Shown piece after piece: positions 6,570 through 15,947 of a stretch of 64,000 nucleotides of DNA. The notes under the pieces are model-generated. The model worked only from the letters and a program-made list of their open reading frames with translations, did not search any database and was not told the DNA's origin. The stretch lies in NCBI GenBank assembly GCA_937975915.1, contig CALJTY010000030.1, positions 372,001 through 436,000 of the forward strand. The letters run 5' to 3'. Source of the DNA: an uncultured Acidimicrobiaceae bacterium. GTDB taxonomy: Bacteria > Actinomycetota > Acidimicrobiia > Acidimicrobiales > RAAP-2. The position numbers and the translations under genes are program-made. How positions within the stretch are numbered: position 1 is the first letter of the stretch; every line of letters starts with the position of its first letter.

Positions 6570-8993
6570 ATGACTGACGCAATCCGCGTAAGTAGCCCAA
6601 TCACGGGTACAGACAAAACATTGAGTTTTGAAGCAGGACACCTGGCACAACTCGCCGATGGAGCCGTAATGGCTCGTATTGGTGACACCATGCTTCTCGC
6701 AACCGTTGCCGCACAGCGCAGCGCACGAGAAGGTGTTGACTTCTTCCCACTTACTGTTGACATTGAAGAGCGTGCATACGCCGCCGGAAAAATCCCAGGG
6801 GCGTACTTCCGCCGCGAAGGAAAACTTTCGGACCAGGCAGTACTTATCTGTCGCCTCATCGACCGACCACTTCGTCCGTCATTCCCTAAGGGATTTCGTA
6901 ACGAAGTTCAGGTAGTTGGCACAGTATTCAGTGCTGATCAGGAAAACCCACATGACATCTTGGCCATCAATGCATCTTCTGCTGCATTGATGATCTCAGG
7001 TATCCCATTCGAAGGCCCAATTGGTGCAGTTCGTATGGCGTACACAACAGATGGCGTTTGGGCACCACACCCAACATTCGCTGAAGGTGACGCTGCGACA
7101 TTCGAACTCGTTGTTGCTGGCCGCGCACTAACTGACTCAGTTGAATCAGACATCGCCATCATGATGGTTGAAGCTGGTGGAACTGAAGGATCATTCGAAA
7201 AGTACGCCGACGGAGCTCCAAAGGTTTCTGAAGACGTTCTTTCTGCTGGTCTTGAAGCTTCGAAGCTTTGGATCCGTGAAGCAATCAACCTTCAGCGTGA
7301 ACTCGTTAAGGCTTACGTTGCCGAGCGTGGACCAATCGTTCCAATCGAATTTCCTGACTTTGTTGACTACCAAGACGACGTGTACGCACGCGTTCAAGCA
7401 GTTGGTAAGGCCAAGCTTGCTGAAGCGAACAAGCTCACAGAAAAGCAACCACGTCAAGAAGCTCTCGACGCAGCAACTAAGGAAATCGTTGCTGAACTCA
7501 GCGCTGAGTTCCCAGACCGCACTACAGAAATCAAGGCTGCTGTTAAGTCAGTAACCAAGAAGATTGTTCGTGCGCGAATTGTTGATGAGGGAATGCGTAT
7601 CGACGGCCGTGGGGCTGCAGACATTCGTCCGCTCTCTGCAGAGCTAGACCTTTTCCCAATGACACACGGTTCAGCAATGTTCCAACGTGGAGACACACAG
7701 GTTGTGAACGTCACAACGCTCGGCATGCCACGCATGCGCCAGCAGCTTGACTCAATTACACCTGACGAGTGGCGCCGCTACATGCACCACTACAACTTCC
7801 CTCCATACTCAGTTGGTGAAACTGGTCGCGTAGGAGCTCCTAAGCGTCGTGAGGTTGGACACGGAATGCTCGCTGAGCGTGCACTTATTCCAGTTCTTCC
7901 AAACGAGCAGGACTTTGCCTACACGCTTCGTGTTGTTTCAGACATCATGGCGTCTAACGGTTCAACGTCTATGGCCTCAGTATGTGGATCTACCTTGTCG
8001 CTCATGGCTGCTGGTGTTCCAATCAAGGCTCCAGTTGCTGGTATCGCAATGGGACTTGTTTACGAAGACGGCAAGTACGTAACGCTTACTGACATCTTGG
8101 GTGCAGAAGACGCATTCGGTGACATGGACTTCAAGGTTGCAGGAACTGCTGATGCTGTTACTGCGCTACAACTTGACACGAAGATTGACGGACTCCCTGC
8201 TGACGTGCTTTCAAAAGCACTTCACCAGGCAAAGGATGCTCGTCTCACAATCTTGAAGCTCATCACTGACACAATCGCAGAACCACGTAGCGAAGTTGCT
8301 GCTGTTGCTCCGAAGATTGTGACTATTGAGATTCCAATCGACAAGATCGGTGAAGTTATTGGGCCAAAGGGTAAGGTCATCAACACATTGCAACAAGAGA
8401 CTGGTGCAGACATCGCTGTTGATGATGATGGCGTTGTTGGAACCGTGACTATTGGTGCCAAGGATGGACGCGCTGTTGAAGAAGCACGTCGTCGCATCTC
8501 ATTAATCCTTGACCCACCAGTTGCTGAAGTTGGAGCGGTGTACCCAGGACGCGTTGTAAACATCGCGAAGTTTGGTGCATTCATTTCAATCATGCCTGGC
8601 CGTGACGGACTGCTTCACATCTCGAAGATGGCCCCACTAAATGATGGAAAGCGCATCGGACAGGTTGAAGATGTTGTTGAACTTGGTCAAACTCTTGAAG
8701 TGAAGGTTGATGACATTGACCCGCAGGGCAAGGTTTCACTTTCACTCGCTGGTGAATACGCCAACATGGCAGTAGATGAAGAGCCACGCGCTCCTCGTCC
8801 ACCACGCGAAGACCGCGGTCCTCGTGAAGAGCGTGCTCCTCGCGAAGACAAGCCAAAGGCTCCATCATCTTCTTTTGAAGCATCGTTTGAAGCTGAACTT
8901 GCTGATGAAATTGGTGACTTGGGTCCTGGTGGTCCTTCATTCGATAACGGAGACGGTGGAAACCGTCGAGGACCACGTCCACGTCGTCGCTAA
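6570..8993 (+). CDS. pnp: Polyribonucleotide nucleotidyltransferase (PNPase)
   Basis: PNPase is a phosphorolytic 3'-5' exoribonuclease and RNA-tailing enzyme. It has 807 residues. Two RNase PH domains flank the helical linker: the first starts near GDTMLLATVAA, and the second has RIDGRGAADIRPLSAE and the GSTLSLMAAG core. They are followed by KH (IGEVIGPKGKVINTLQ) and S1 (GAFISIMPGRDGLLH). The C-terminal tail of about 75 residues alternates Pro/Arg/Glu repeats and ends in basic residues, an actinobacterial feature. ATG at 6570 has AGGAG (6559-6563) upstream. A strong terminator follows the stop. Confidence 0.98.
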   Translation: MTDAIRVSSPITGTDKTLSFEAGHLAQLADGAVMARIGDTMLLATVAAQRSAREGVDFFPLTVDIEERAYAAGKIPGAYFRREGKLSDQAVLICRLIDRPLRPSFPKGFRNEVQVVGTVFSADQENPHDILAINASSAALMISGIPFEGPIGAVRMAYTTDGVWAPHPTFAEGDAATFELVVAGRALTDSVESDIAIMMVEAGGTEGSFEKYADGAPKVSEDVLSAGLEASKLWIREAINLQRELVKAYVAERGPIVPIEFPDFVDYQDDVYARVQAVGKAKLAEANKLTEKQPRQEALDAATKEIVAELSAEFPDRTTEIKAAVKSVTKKIVRARIVDEGMRIDGRGAADIRPLSAELDLFPMTHGSAMFQRGDTQVVNVTTLGMPRMRQQLDSITPDEWRRYMHHYNFPPYSVGETGRVGAPKRREVGHGMLAERALIPVLPNEQDFAYTLRVVSDIMASNGSTSMASVCGSTLSLMAAGVPIKAPVAGIAMGLVYEDGKYVTLTDILGAEDAFGDMDFKVAGTADAVTALQLDTKIDGLPADVLSKALHQAKDARLTILKLITDTIAEPRSEVAAVAPKIVTIEIPIDKIGEVIGPKGKVINTLQQETGADIAVDDDGVVGTVTIGAKDGRAVEEARRRISLILDPPVAEVGAVYPGRVVNIAKFGAFISIMPGRDGLLHISKMAPLNDGKRIGQVEDVVELGQTLEVKVDDIDPQGKVSLSLAGEYANMAVDEEPRAPRPPREDRGPREERAPREDKPKAPSSSFEASFEAELADEIGDLGPGGPSFDNGDGGNRRGPRPRRR

Positions 8994-9000
8994 AACATTT

Positions 9001-9046
9001 AAAACCCCCTGTGAATCAATGCAAAGTTGATTCAAAGGGGGTTTTT
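9001..9046 (+). terminator. Rho-independent terminator after pnp
   Basis: AAAACCCCC (9001-9009) pairs with GGGGGTTTT (9037-9045). The inner TGAATCAA (9012-9019) pairs with TTGATTCA (9027-9034), and the stem ends in a T run. It closes the nusA-pnp region. Confidence 0.9.
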
Positions 9047-9065
9047 CTTTTGTAGCGTAGAGGGA

Positions 9066-11771
9066 ATGAATAGCACCGCTTCATCTCCATCAGTTTCTTG
9101 GTGGAGACCGCTGGCGAAAGTTGATCGCTGGGCCATTGCGGTCATCGCCATAATCCCAACTTTGCTCTTCACAATTCCCGCATTGCTAGGTCATCCAGCA
9201 ATAACCGCAGACAATTTGATTCAGAACTTCCCACTACGTGCACTAGTTGGAAAAATTATGGCAACGGGTCACTTGCCTCTAATGAATGTGTTCATCAACT
9301 CTGGCTCACCGCTGCTTGGTGGAATGAACGCTGGTGCTTTTTACCCTCTAACGCTGCTATTTATTTTCCTGCCGCCACAAGTGGCGTGGGCAATAAATCT
9401 GATTGCGATCTACGTCACAAGCGCGCTTGGAATGTACGTTTTGCTCCGCTGGCACCGCCTGAGCCCAGTTGCCTCACTTGCAGCAGCTCTTAGCTTCACC
9501 TACACCGGAGCAATGTTGGGGCAGCTAGTTCACTTGGCAGTCGTGCAAGGCTCAGCACTCATTCCTTGGTTTGTACTGGTGTTTCTCTCGCTGGCTCGTC
9601 GCCTTCGCGATCTTCCAGAAACTGCGACGCTGAGAGAGATTGTTGGTCGAGTTAGAGCGTCAGTCGTTTGGTTCGCCGTACTGCTGGGTCTTACGTTTTT
9701 GACCGGTGAACCAAGATCGATTGCTGAAATTGAATTACTAGGACTAATAGTTGTCCCGTCAATCCTTCTGATTAGGTCCTCTTATTTTCTGGCCACCTGG
9801 AAGAAGCGCGTCAGCTATCTTCTAACGCTGGGCGTCGGTGGGGTACTGGGAATTGGTATCGGCATGTGTCAGTTGCTTCCTGGCTGGGCATTCATTGGAT
9901 CATCAAACCGAGCGTCGCTCTCGTACTGGTTCTTTGGATCTGGTTCATTGGCGGTCAAGTGGAGCGCGCTGTTCTTCATCCCAGACATCTTTGGTGGTAA
10001 CGGTGCGGTTGGTGGCCCTAGATATTTTGTTAATTACAACTTGGCTGAAGTAACCAGCTACGCAGGACTTCTCGCCGTCATTGCTTTCTTCGCATTTCTC
10101 TCACGCCTGAAGCGAAAGGGATGGCAAGGTGAAGACAAAGACTTCATTCTCTACGTTGTTGTTGCGGTGGTTGGTTTATTTGCAACGTGGGGCTCATTCA
10201 CACCGCTCGGTCACATCTTCCATGGCATTCCACTTCTAAAGAGCACTCGACTCCAAAGTCGAAACGTAATTCTGGTGGACTTCGCACTATCGGTGTTCCT
10301 GGCGTTGTGGATTCATCACATTGAAAAGAAGGACTTCAAGAGAGCGGGGCTTGTTGGTAGAGCAAGGTGGCTCACTCTCGCCCCCGCAGCCATTACTTCA
10401 CTGCTTTCTATTGGAATGATGTTTTGGGGTCCTCAGATAATTGATTTCCTTGGGACTGGAATCGCTGACTCGTACATGGCGAACAGTGAAAAAGTCACAC
10501 TTACGCTGCACCTACTTATTGCACTGAGCATTTTGACAGTTTGCACAGCTTTCATTGCAAAGAAGTGGGCGTTGAAGGCTCTCCTAGTGATCTTGACAAT
10601 TGATGTGCTGATCTTCTGTCTGTTCTGCGGCACTGGAATCATTGGTGGCAACGTAGAGACACAACCTTCAAGACAACAAGCACTGTCGCTCTTTGGACCT
10701 ACTGGTCGGACATTGATGATTGACCATGCAGGAGCAAACGCCGACGCAATTCAAAATCTGGGAATTGTCGATTCAAACGTCTTTACAGGAATACCAAGTG
10801 CGCAGGGCTACGGATCTCTGGTTTCAGCGCAGTATGCAGAAATTACCGGAACTCACTCCGAGGCCCTTGCTGACCCGTGCAACCTTGGGCGCGGTGAATT
10901 CACGCAGTTAAATCTGAGCTCGGTTGTTGTGGCATCACAGCAACTCATGACAGCAATAAAACCTGGCATCGTTCTGAGCCCTATCTGCCTGCCTCAAAAA
11001 TGGAATGTGGGAACCACCAAGCGCTACTTTGGTCGTGAGATGAGTGTGAAGTCGATTGAGATTCAGGTACTTTCGAAAGATCTTTCTGTAAATAGTTCGT
11101 TAAGGCTTCAGATGATAGATACAAGTGGAAAGCCAACCGGAACCTTTAGGACTCCAACTGCTTCCACCGCTAAATATGTTTCCTTCAAATTCGAGGGCAC
11201 TGGGGCAGTCGGTGCCGGTTTCATGCTTACATCACCAGGCGTCTTCAAACTTAAAAGCACGCTAGTAACTAGTGCAGCTTCACCTTTAGTTATTTACGAA
11301 TTAAACAATTCATTCCAGCTCGCCATGGACTCTGCTCCATGGGTAATGACAAAGACCACCGGGACGCTTGCTGTCTTTAGGTCCTTTGCCAAGGACATTC
11401 AATACAGATTCTCTGCGGATGCCTGTGATTGCAAAATTACGAACATTAACAATGTGATTTATGGAGACAGCTGGGTCTACGTTGATGATTCAACTTCTGC
11501 AGACTTAATACGAAGCATGGCTTATTTGCCGGGGTGGCACGCGACTGCAATTAATCCAGCAACTGGCAAGTCTCGTGTGCTCATGATTGAGAAGTATGGA
11601 CTTGTTCAAAAAGTGCATCTTCCGAGTGGCAAGTGGATTGTGCATTTCCACTACCACGCACCGTACATTGAAAAGTCATTACTCATCTCATTGTTTAGTG
11701 GTCTAAGCGTCGGAGGCATTGCTCTTTGGCCCGTGTTCAACAGGCGTAGAAGTCGAAACGCTAAGGTTTAG
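9066..11771 (+). CDS. Large polytopic membrane protein, YfhO-like / GT-C glycosyltransferase-type
   Basis: A 901-residue protein with about ten or more hydrophobic segments in its first 560 residues and a soluble C-terminal part. It ends with one further membrane segment and a short Arg-rich tail. The layout (first extracytoplasmic loop with HPAITADN, then many helices and a C-terminal domain with a short membrane anchor) fits YfhO-type or other GT-C proteins that use polyprenyl-phosphate sugars at the outer membrane face. The donor and acceptor cannot be read from the sequence. I choose ATG 9066 over the in-frame TTG 9027, which lies inside the terminator. TAGCGT (9053-9058) lies 7 bases before this ATG, fitting a leaderless start. 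It sits alone between pnp and dapB. Confidence 0.6.
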   Translation: MNSTASSPSVSWWRPLAKVDRWAIAVIAIIPTLLFTIPALLGHPAITADNLIQNFPLRALVGKIMATGHLPLMNVFINSGSPLLGGMNAGAFYPLTLLFIFLPPQVAWAINLIAIYVTSALGMYVLLRWHRLSPVASLAAALSFTYTGAMLGQLVHLAVVQGSALIPWFVLVFLSLARRLRDLPETATLREIVGRVRASVVWFAVLLGLTFLTGEPRSIAEIELLGLIVVPSILLIRSSYFLATWKKRVSYLLTLGVGGVLGIGIGMCQLLPGWAFIGSSNRASLSYWFFGSGSLAVKWSALFFIPDIFGGNGAVGGPRYFVNYNLAEVTSYAGLLAVIAFFAFLSRLKRKGWQGEDKDFILYVVVAVVGLFATWGSFTPLGHIFHGIPLLKSTRLQSRNVILVDFALSVFLALWIHHIEKKDFKRAGLVGRARWLTLAPAAITSLLSIGMMFWGPQIIDFLGTGIADSYMANSEKVTLTLHLLIALSILTVCTAFIAKKWALKALLVILTIDVLIFCLFCGTGIIGGNVETQPSRQQALSLFGPTGRTLMIDHAGANADAIQNLGIVDSNVFTGIPSAQGYGSLVSAQYAEITGTHSEALADPCNLGRGEFTQLNLSSVVVASQQLMTAIKPGIVLSPICLPQKWNVGTTKRYFGREMSVKSIEIQVLSKDLSVNSSLRLQMIDTSGKPTGTFRTPTASTAKYVSFKFEGTGAVGAGFMLTSPGVFKLKSTLVTSAASPLVIYELNNSFQLAMDSAPWVMTKTTGTLAVFRSFAKDIQYRFSADACDCKITNINNVIYGDSWVYVDDSTSADLIRSMAYLPGWHATAINPATGKSRVLMIEKYGLVQKVHLPSGKWIVHFHYHAPYIEKSLLISLFSGLSVGGIALWPVFNRRRSRNAKV

Positions 11772-11773
11772 CT

Positions 11774-12541
11774 ATGAAATCACTCGCAATCATTGGTGGC
11801 GCAGGTCGCATGGGGCAGGCCATGGCTGCCGGCCTTGGTGAGCGTGGCGATTTCAAAATCACTGCTCTAGTTGACGTGAACACTCCACGAGAACTATTTG
11901 GTGCCACATACTTCTCAAAGATCTCAGATATTGATCCATCCAGCGTTGATGTTGTCATTGAATTCGCAAACCCTGAAAGCGTTGTGAGCTCAGCGCAGTG
12001 GTGTGCTGCCAATAAGGTTGGCCTCGTCATTGGAGCCACGGGTCTGAGCTCTGCCCAGCGAAGTTCGATTGAAGAAGCTGGGAAGAATACGGGTGTACTC
12101 ATTGCTTCAAACTTTTCACTCGGCGCTGTTCTTTCCGAACGTTTTGCTGCAATGGCCGCTCCTTACTTCGACCGTGTTGAAATCATTGAACTTCATCACG
12201 ACAAGAAAGTTGACGCTCCATCGGGAACATCAATTACTACCGCAGAGGGCATTGCGAAGTCACGTAAGTCTGCTGGAAAGGCTTCAATTGCAGATGTGAC
12301 AGAGCGAGAAACCTTCGCTGGATCTCGTGGAGCAGATGTTGTCGATGGTGTTCGAATCCACTCGGTTCGACTACCGGGACTCGTTGCGCATCAAGAAGTT
12401 CTTTTTGGAGGACCGGGAGAAGGTCTCACTATTCGCCACGACTCCTTTGATCGAACCAGTTTCGTCCAGGGAGTTGCAATCGCTGCAAATGCAATCGGTG
12501 CGACCCCGTGCTTCGTAAGTGGCATTGATTCATTGCTCTAG
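11774..12541 (+). CDS. dapB: 4-hydroxy-tetrahydrodipicolinate reductase
   Basis: DapB makes tetrahydrodipicolinate with NAD(P)H, the second committed step of the lysine/DAP pathway. It has 255 residues. The Rossmann loop is GGAGRMGQ (residues 8-15). The catalytic block ELHHDKKVDAPSGT has His141 and Lys145, the equivalents of E. coli His159 and Lys163. The ATG follows TAAGGT (11762-11767) by 6 bases and has no clear Shine-Dalgarno, so the gene is probably leaderless. dapA follows after 37 bases. Confidence 0.96.
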   Translation: MKSLAIIGGAGRMGQAMAAGLGERGDFKITALVDVNTPRELFGATYFSKISDIDPSSVDVVIEFANPESVVSSAQWCAANKVGLVIGATGLSSAQRSSIEEAGKNTGVLIASNFSLGAVLSERFAAMAAPYFDRVEIIELHHDKKVDAPSGTSITTAEGIAKSRKSAGKASIADVTERETFAGSRGADVVDGVRIHSVRLPGLVAHQEVLFGGPGEGLTIRHDSFDRTSFVQGVAIAANAIGATPCFVSGIDSLL

Positions 12542-12578
12542 GCATTTCTAGAAGCCTCAGACTGGTAACTTCTTATTC

Positions 12579-13475
12579 ATGACTTCACCGCAATTTGGCC
12601 GCTTACTTACTGCCATGGTGACCCCTTTTGCGCCAGATGGCTCAATCGATCACGATGTTGCTCGCGATCTTGCAAGGTTCTTGGTCTCTGAGGGCAGTGA
12701 CGGACTCGTTATTGCTGGATCAACGGGTGAAGGAACATCACTTTCTGACGAAGAAAAACTTGAACTCTTCACCACTGTTGCCAGTGCCGTAACAGTGCCT
12801 GTTATTGCTGGTTCCACCTCATCAGACACTGCTCGCTCAGTTGAACTGACGAGCAAGCTAAAGGCAACTGGTGTTGCAGGGGTGCTCGCAACCACACCTG
12901 CGTATGCTCGTCCAAGCCAAAAGGGGATTGAACTTCACTTGGCGGCGGTGGCAGAGTCAACGCAGCTACCAGTGATGCTGTACGACATTCCCTCTCGCAC
13001 GGGTCGAAAGATTGAATCCGAAACAACGATTGCACTAGTACAGGGCAACAAAAATGTTGTGGCGCTAAAAGATGCATCGTCAGACTTAGAGCAGGCGAAG
13101 AAGACAAAGTCAGTCCTTGGATCTGCACTCGATCTTTACAGTGGCGATGACTCTCTGGTTCTAGATTTCATGGACATTGGTGGAGTAGGCGTTGTCTCTG
13201 TTGCATCACACTGGGCTGGTCCTGAGTTTTCTGAAATGATCTCGGCACACATTGCAGGTGATGTTGCTCTGGCGAATGAAATCAAAGCTCGACTTAGTGA
13301 TAGCTGTGCGTTTGAAGGAACACTGTTGTATCCAAATCCAATGCCATCGAAAGCAGCTATGAGACATTTAGGTTTTAAAGTAGGCCAGTGCCGCCTTCCG
13401 CACGCGCCTAGTGATGCAGTGCTCGACACGAAAGCAGTTGAAGTCGTGACCGCCCTGCGAGCAACTCGTGTCTAA
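12579..13475 (+). CDS. dapA: 4-hydroxy-tetrahydrodipicolinate synthase
   Basis: DapA condenses pyruvate with aspartate semialdehyde, the entry step of DAP/lysine synthesis. At 298 residues the length is normal. The visible catalytic set is GSTGEG with Thr49, Tyr109 in TPAYARP, Tyr135 in YDIPSRTG and the Schiff-base Lys164 in VALKDAS. TAACTT (12566-12571) lies 7 bases before the ATG with no Shine-Dalgarno, so a leaderless start is likely. Its 3' end overlaps rnj by 8 bases; dapB-dapA-rnj is a common actinobacterial order. Confidence 0.97.
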   Translation: MTSPQFGRLLTAMVTPFAPDGSIDHDVARDLARFLVSEGSDGLVIAGSTGEGTSLSDEEKLELFTTVASAVTVPVIAGSTSSDTARSVELTSKLKATGVAGVLATTPAYARPSQKGIELHLAAVAESTQLPVMLYDIPSRTGRKIESETTIALVQGNKNVVALKDASSDLEQAKKTKSVLGSALDLYSGDDSLVLDFMDIGGVGVVSVASHWAGPEFSEMISAHIAGDVALANEIKARLSDSCAFEGTLLYPNPMPSKAAMRHLGFKVGQCRLPHAPSDAVLDTKAVEVVTALRATRV

Positions 13476-15129
13476 AGATTCCGTTCGCGTTACGTTCCTC
13501 GGTGGCCTTGGTGAAATTGGCCGAAACTGCTGTGCCATCGAACAAGATGGTCGCATTGTTGTTGTCGATGCTGGACTCATGTTTCCTGAGCCAAATATGT
13601 ACGGCGTGGACCTCATCCTTCCGGACTTTCGCTGGCTGATTGAGCGAAAGGACCGTGTAGACGCAATTGTTTTAACGCACGGCCACGAAGACCACACTGG
13701 TGCACTTCGCTACCTCGTTAAAGACATCAACGTTCCGATTTACGGAGCGGCACTGACTCTGGGATTCGCTAAGCATCGATTGACTGAAGCACGCGTTGGC
13801 CATGACCTCACATTTATTGAAGTGGCTGATGGAGAAAAGCGAAAGATTGGACCATTCGAAATTGAATTCATTCCAGTTACGCACTCTGTGCCAAGCGCAC
13901 ATGCGCTGGCTTTTCACACAAAAATTGGAATCATTGTTCACTCGGGTGACTTCAAACTTGACTTGACTCCAATTGATGGACGTCGTACCGACATTTCACG
14001 ACTCGCTGCTCTGGGTGACGAGGGCGTTGCGCTGCTTCTCTGTGACTCAACCAATGCCGAAGAACCAGGGTTCACGGCTTCTGAGCGTTCGGTTGGTGGG
14101 GCGCTTCGCAGACTATTTCTCGAAAGGCCGAAGAAGCGAATTGTTGTTGCCTGTTTCGCGAGCCACATCCACCGAGTTCAACAGATCATCGATGTCGCCC
14201 TTGAGCAGAATCGAAAGATTGCTCTTTTAGGGCGCTCAATGGATGTCAACGTGAAGTTGGCTCGAAAGCTGAACTTATTGCATGTTGATACTGCTGACTT
14301 TGTTGACATTGCCAACATTGACCGCTACGAGCCGGGAGAAGTGTGCGTCATCTGTACTGGTAGCCAGGGTGAGCCTCTTGCCGCACTCTCAAAGCTGTCA
14401 CGTGGTGATGCACGTGATTTCACCGTTGGAGCAGACGACACCATCATCCTGAGCTCACACCCGATTCCTGGAAATGAGTGGTCCGTTGGACGACTGATTG
14501 ACGACCTTCACCGTGCTGGAACCGAGGTAATTCATTCAGGTCATGAGCCAGTTCATGCATCTGGGCATGCTCGCCAAGGCGAACTGCGCACGTTTCACCA
14601 GCTGCTTCGTCCACGAAACTTTGTTCCAGTACATGGCGAGTTCCGTCACCTTGTGCATCACGCCGACCTTGCAGAATCAATGGGGATGTCACATGAGCAC
14701 ATTCTCATTTGTGAAGACGGTGACCAAGTGGAAGTTAGCGAAGCCGGGATTCGTCTTTCTGGCCAGATTCCTGCTGGTTTTCACTACATTGATGGCAGCG
14801 CCGGAGACCTCGATGAGAAACCACTCGAAGAGCGTCGAATGCTTGCTGAATACGGTGTCCTTCAGATCTCGGCTGGCATTGACCGTGAGCGTGGTGTGAT
14901 TGTCCAACCAGTACGAATTACTACTCGTGGCTGGTTTGAAGGTGAGCACGACAAGAAACTTCTTGATGCTGTTGGCGATACCGTTCGTGACTCTATCCAG
15001 AACGCTCTTAGTGATGGTGACCGTGACGAGGGATCGATTAATAAAATTGCGCAACGTGCAGCGGGAAGAATTCTTGGACAGAAGTATCGCCGTCAGCCAG
15101 TATTGCTGCCAGCGATAGTCGTTCTCTAG
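13468..15129 (+). CDS. rnj: Ribonuclease J
   Basis: A metallo-beta-lactamase/beta-CASP nuclease with endo- and 5'-3' exoribonuclease activity, used in mRNA turnover and rRNA maturation. At 553 residues the length is typical. The zinc motif is HGHEDHTGAL (near residue 71), with further ligands in THSVPSAHA and SGDFKLD. The beta-CASP region includes IHSGHEPVHASGHA and PVHGEFRHL. GTG at 13468 overlaps the dapA stop by 8 bases, so translation is coupled. It converges with the next gene, with a 4-base overlap. Confidence 0.96.
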   Translation: MSKDSVRVTFLGGLGEIGRNCCAIEQDGRIVVVDAGLMFPEPNMYGVDLILPDFRWLIERKDRVDAIVLTHGHEDHTGALRYLVKDINVPIYGAALTLGFAKHRLTEARVGHDLTFIEVADGEKRKIGPFEIEFIPVTHSVPSAHALAFHTKIGIIVHSGDFKLDLTPIDGRRTDISRLAALGDEGVALLLCDSTNAEEPGFTASERSVGGALRRLFLERPKKRIVVACFASHIHRVQQIIDVALEQNRKIALLGRSMDVNVKLARKLNLLHVDTADFVDIANIDRYEPGEVCVICTGSQGEPLAALSKLSRGDARDFTVGADDTIILSSHPIPGNEWSVGRLIDDLHRAGTEVIHSGHEPVHASGHARQGELRTFHQLLRPRNFVPVHGEFRHLVHHADLAESMGMSHEHILICEDGDQVEVSEAGIRLSGQIPAGFHYIDGSAGDLDEKPLEERRMLAEYGVLQISAGIDRERGVIVQPVRITTRGWFEGEHDKKLLDAVGDTVRDSIQNALSDGDRDEGSINKIAQRAAGRILGQKYRRQPVLLPAIVVL

Positions 15130-15893
15130 TCCTGCTTATTAGGTTCGCCGTTTTCGGCGTTCTTTTCGCCGTGGCGCCAGAAGGCCTTGCGACTGATCTG
15201 CTCTTCTTTTAGTCCTCGGTCGAGCAATGCTTCACGCAATACTTTGGTGATTGTGAATTCACCAAAGAGATACGCGTGGCCTTCGTCGGGTGGGAATGCG
15301 AACGCACTTAGACCACTAAGAAGTCCTGCTGGGTCATTCTCTGCTCGTCCATTTTTGTCAACAAAGATTCCAGTAACTCCGAGACCTTCGTCGAATGCTG
15401 CGGTTACTGCGTCATCATCATGCTTTGTTTCAACAATGAAAATTGCCTTGCCGGGGATTTCGATACTTTCAGCCATCCGATAAAAAGCGGCGAGGCCAGA
15501 AACGTCTCCCATAAAGAGGTACCAATCAGCGAGGGGATCTAAAGGAATTTTTCCGCGAGGACCAACAAGGTCAACTTCGTCTCCGGGCATGGCATTTTTT
15601 GCCCATTGGCTACCTGGCCCTTCATGGTCAGTGCTGACCCAAAGGGTGAATTGATCGTTTTGTGGATCAACCGATCGAACGCTGTAGCGCCTGCGACCGA
15701 AGGCACCATTGTTGTCGGCCATACGCACCATAACGTCGTTACCGGGCACACCAGCGAGCTTCTCAGCGTTTCCCGCGAGAATTACCTCATACAGCGAAGT
15801 GCTTATCTGCCTAGATGAGACAACGGAGCCTACGAAAGCATTGACTCCCAGACGCTCGGCAAGTTTGATGGAAGAGCTATCTGGTTGCGACAT
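15126..15893 (-). CDS. Siderophore-interacting (ViuB/SIP-type) FAD-binding reductase
   Basis: A 255-residue flavoprotein of the siderophore-interacting family, which reduces ferric siderophores in the cytoplasm to release iron. The FAD-binding domain has the RRYSVRS motif (RxYS/T type, about residues 67-73). The NAD(P)H-like domain has YLFMGDVSGLAAF, and the C-terminus carries the family's FWRHGE block. No siderophore genes are nearby, so the substrate is unknown. On the minus strand TAGTGT ends 6 bases before the ATG, a leaderless-type start. It diverges from ftsK. Confidence 0.85.
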   Translation of the reverse strand: MSQPDSSSIKLAERLGVNAFVGSVVSSRQISTSLYEVILAGNAEKLAGVPGNDVMVRMADNNGAFGRRRYSVRSVDPQNDQFTLWVSTDHEGPGSQWAKNAMPGDEVDLVGPRGKIPLDPLADWYLFMGDVSGLAAFYRMAESIEIPGKAIFIVETKHDDDAVTAAFDEGLGVTGIFVDKNGRAENDPAGLLSGLSAFAFPPDEGHAYLFGEFTITKVLREALLDRGLKEEQISRKAFWRHGEKNAENGEPNKQD

Positions 15894-15947
15894 GAAACCA
15901 CACTAGATGGATTGGCACTAAAAATGGGCATAAGTTCAGTAAGTTAG

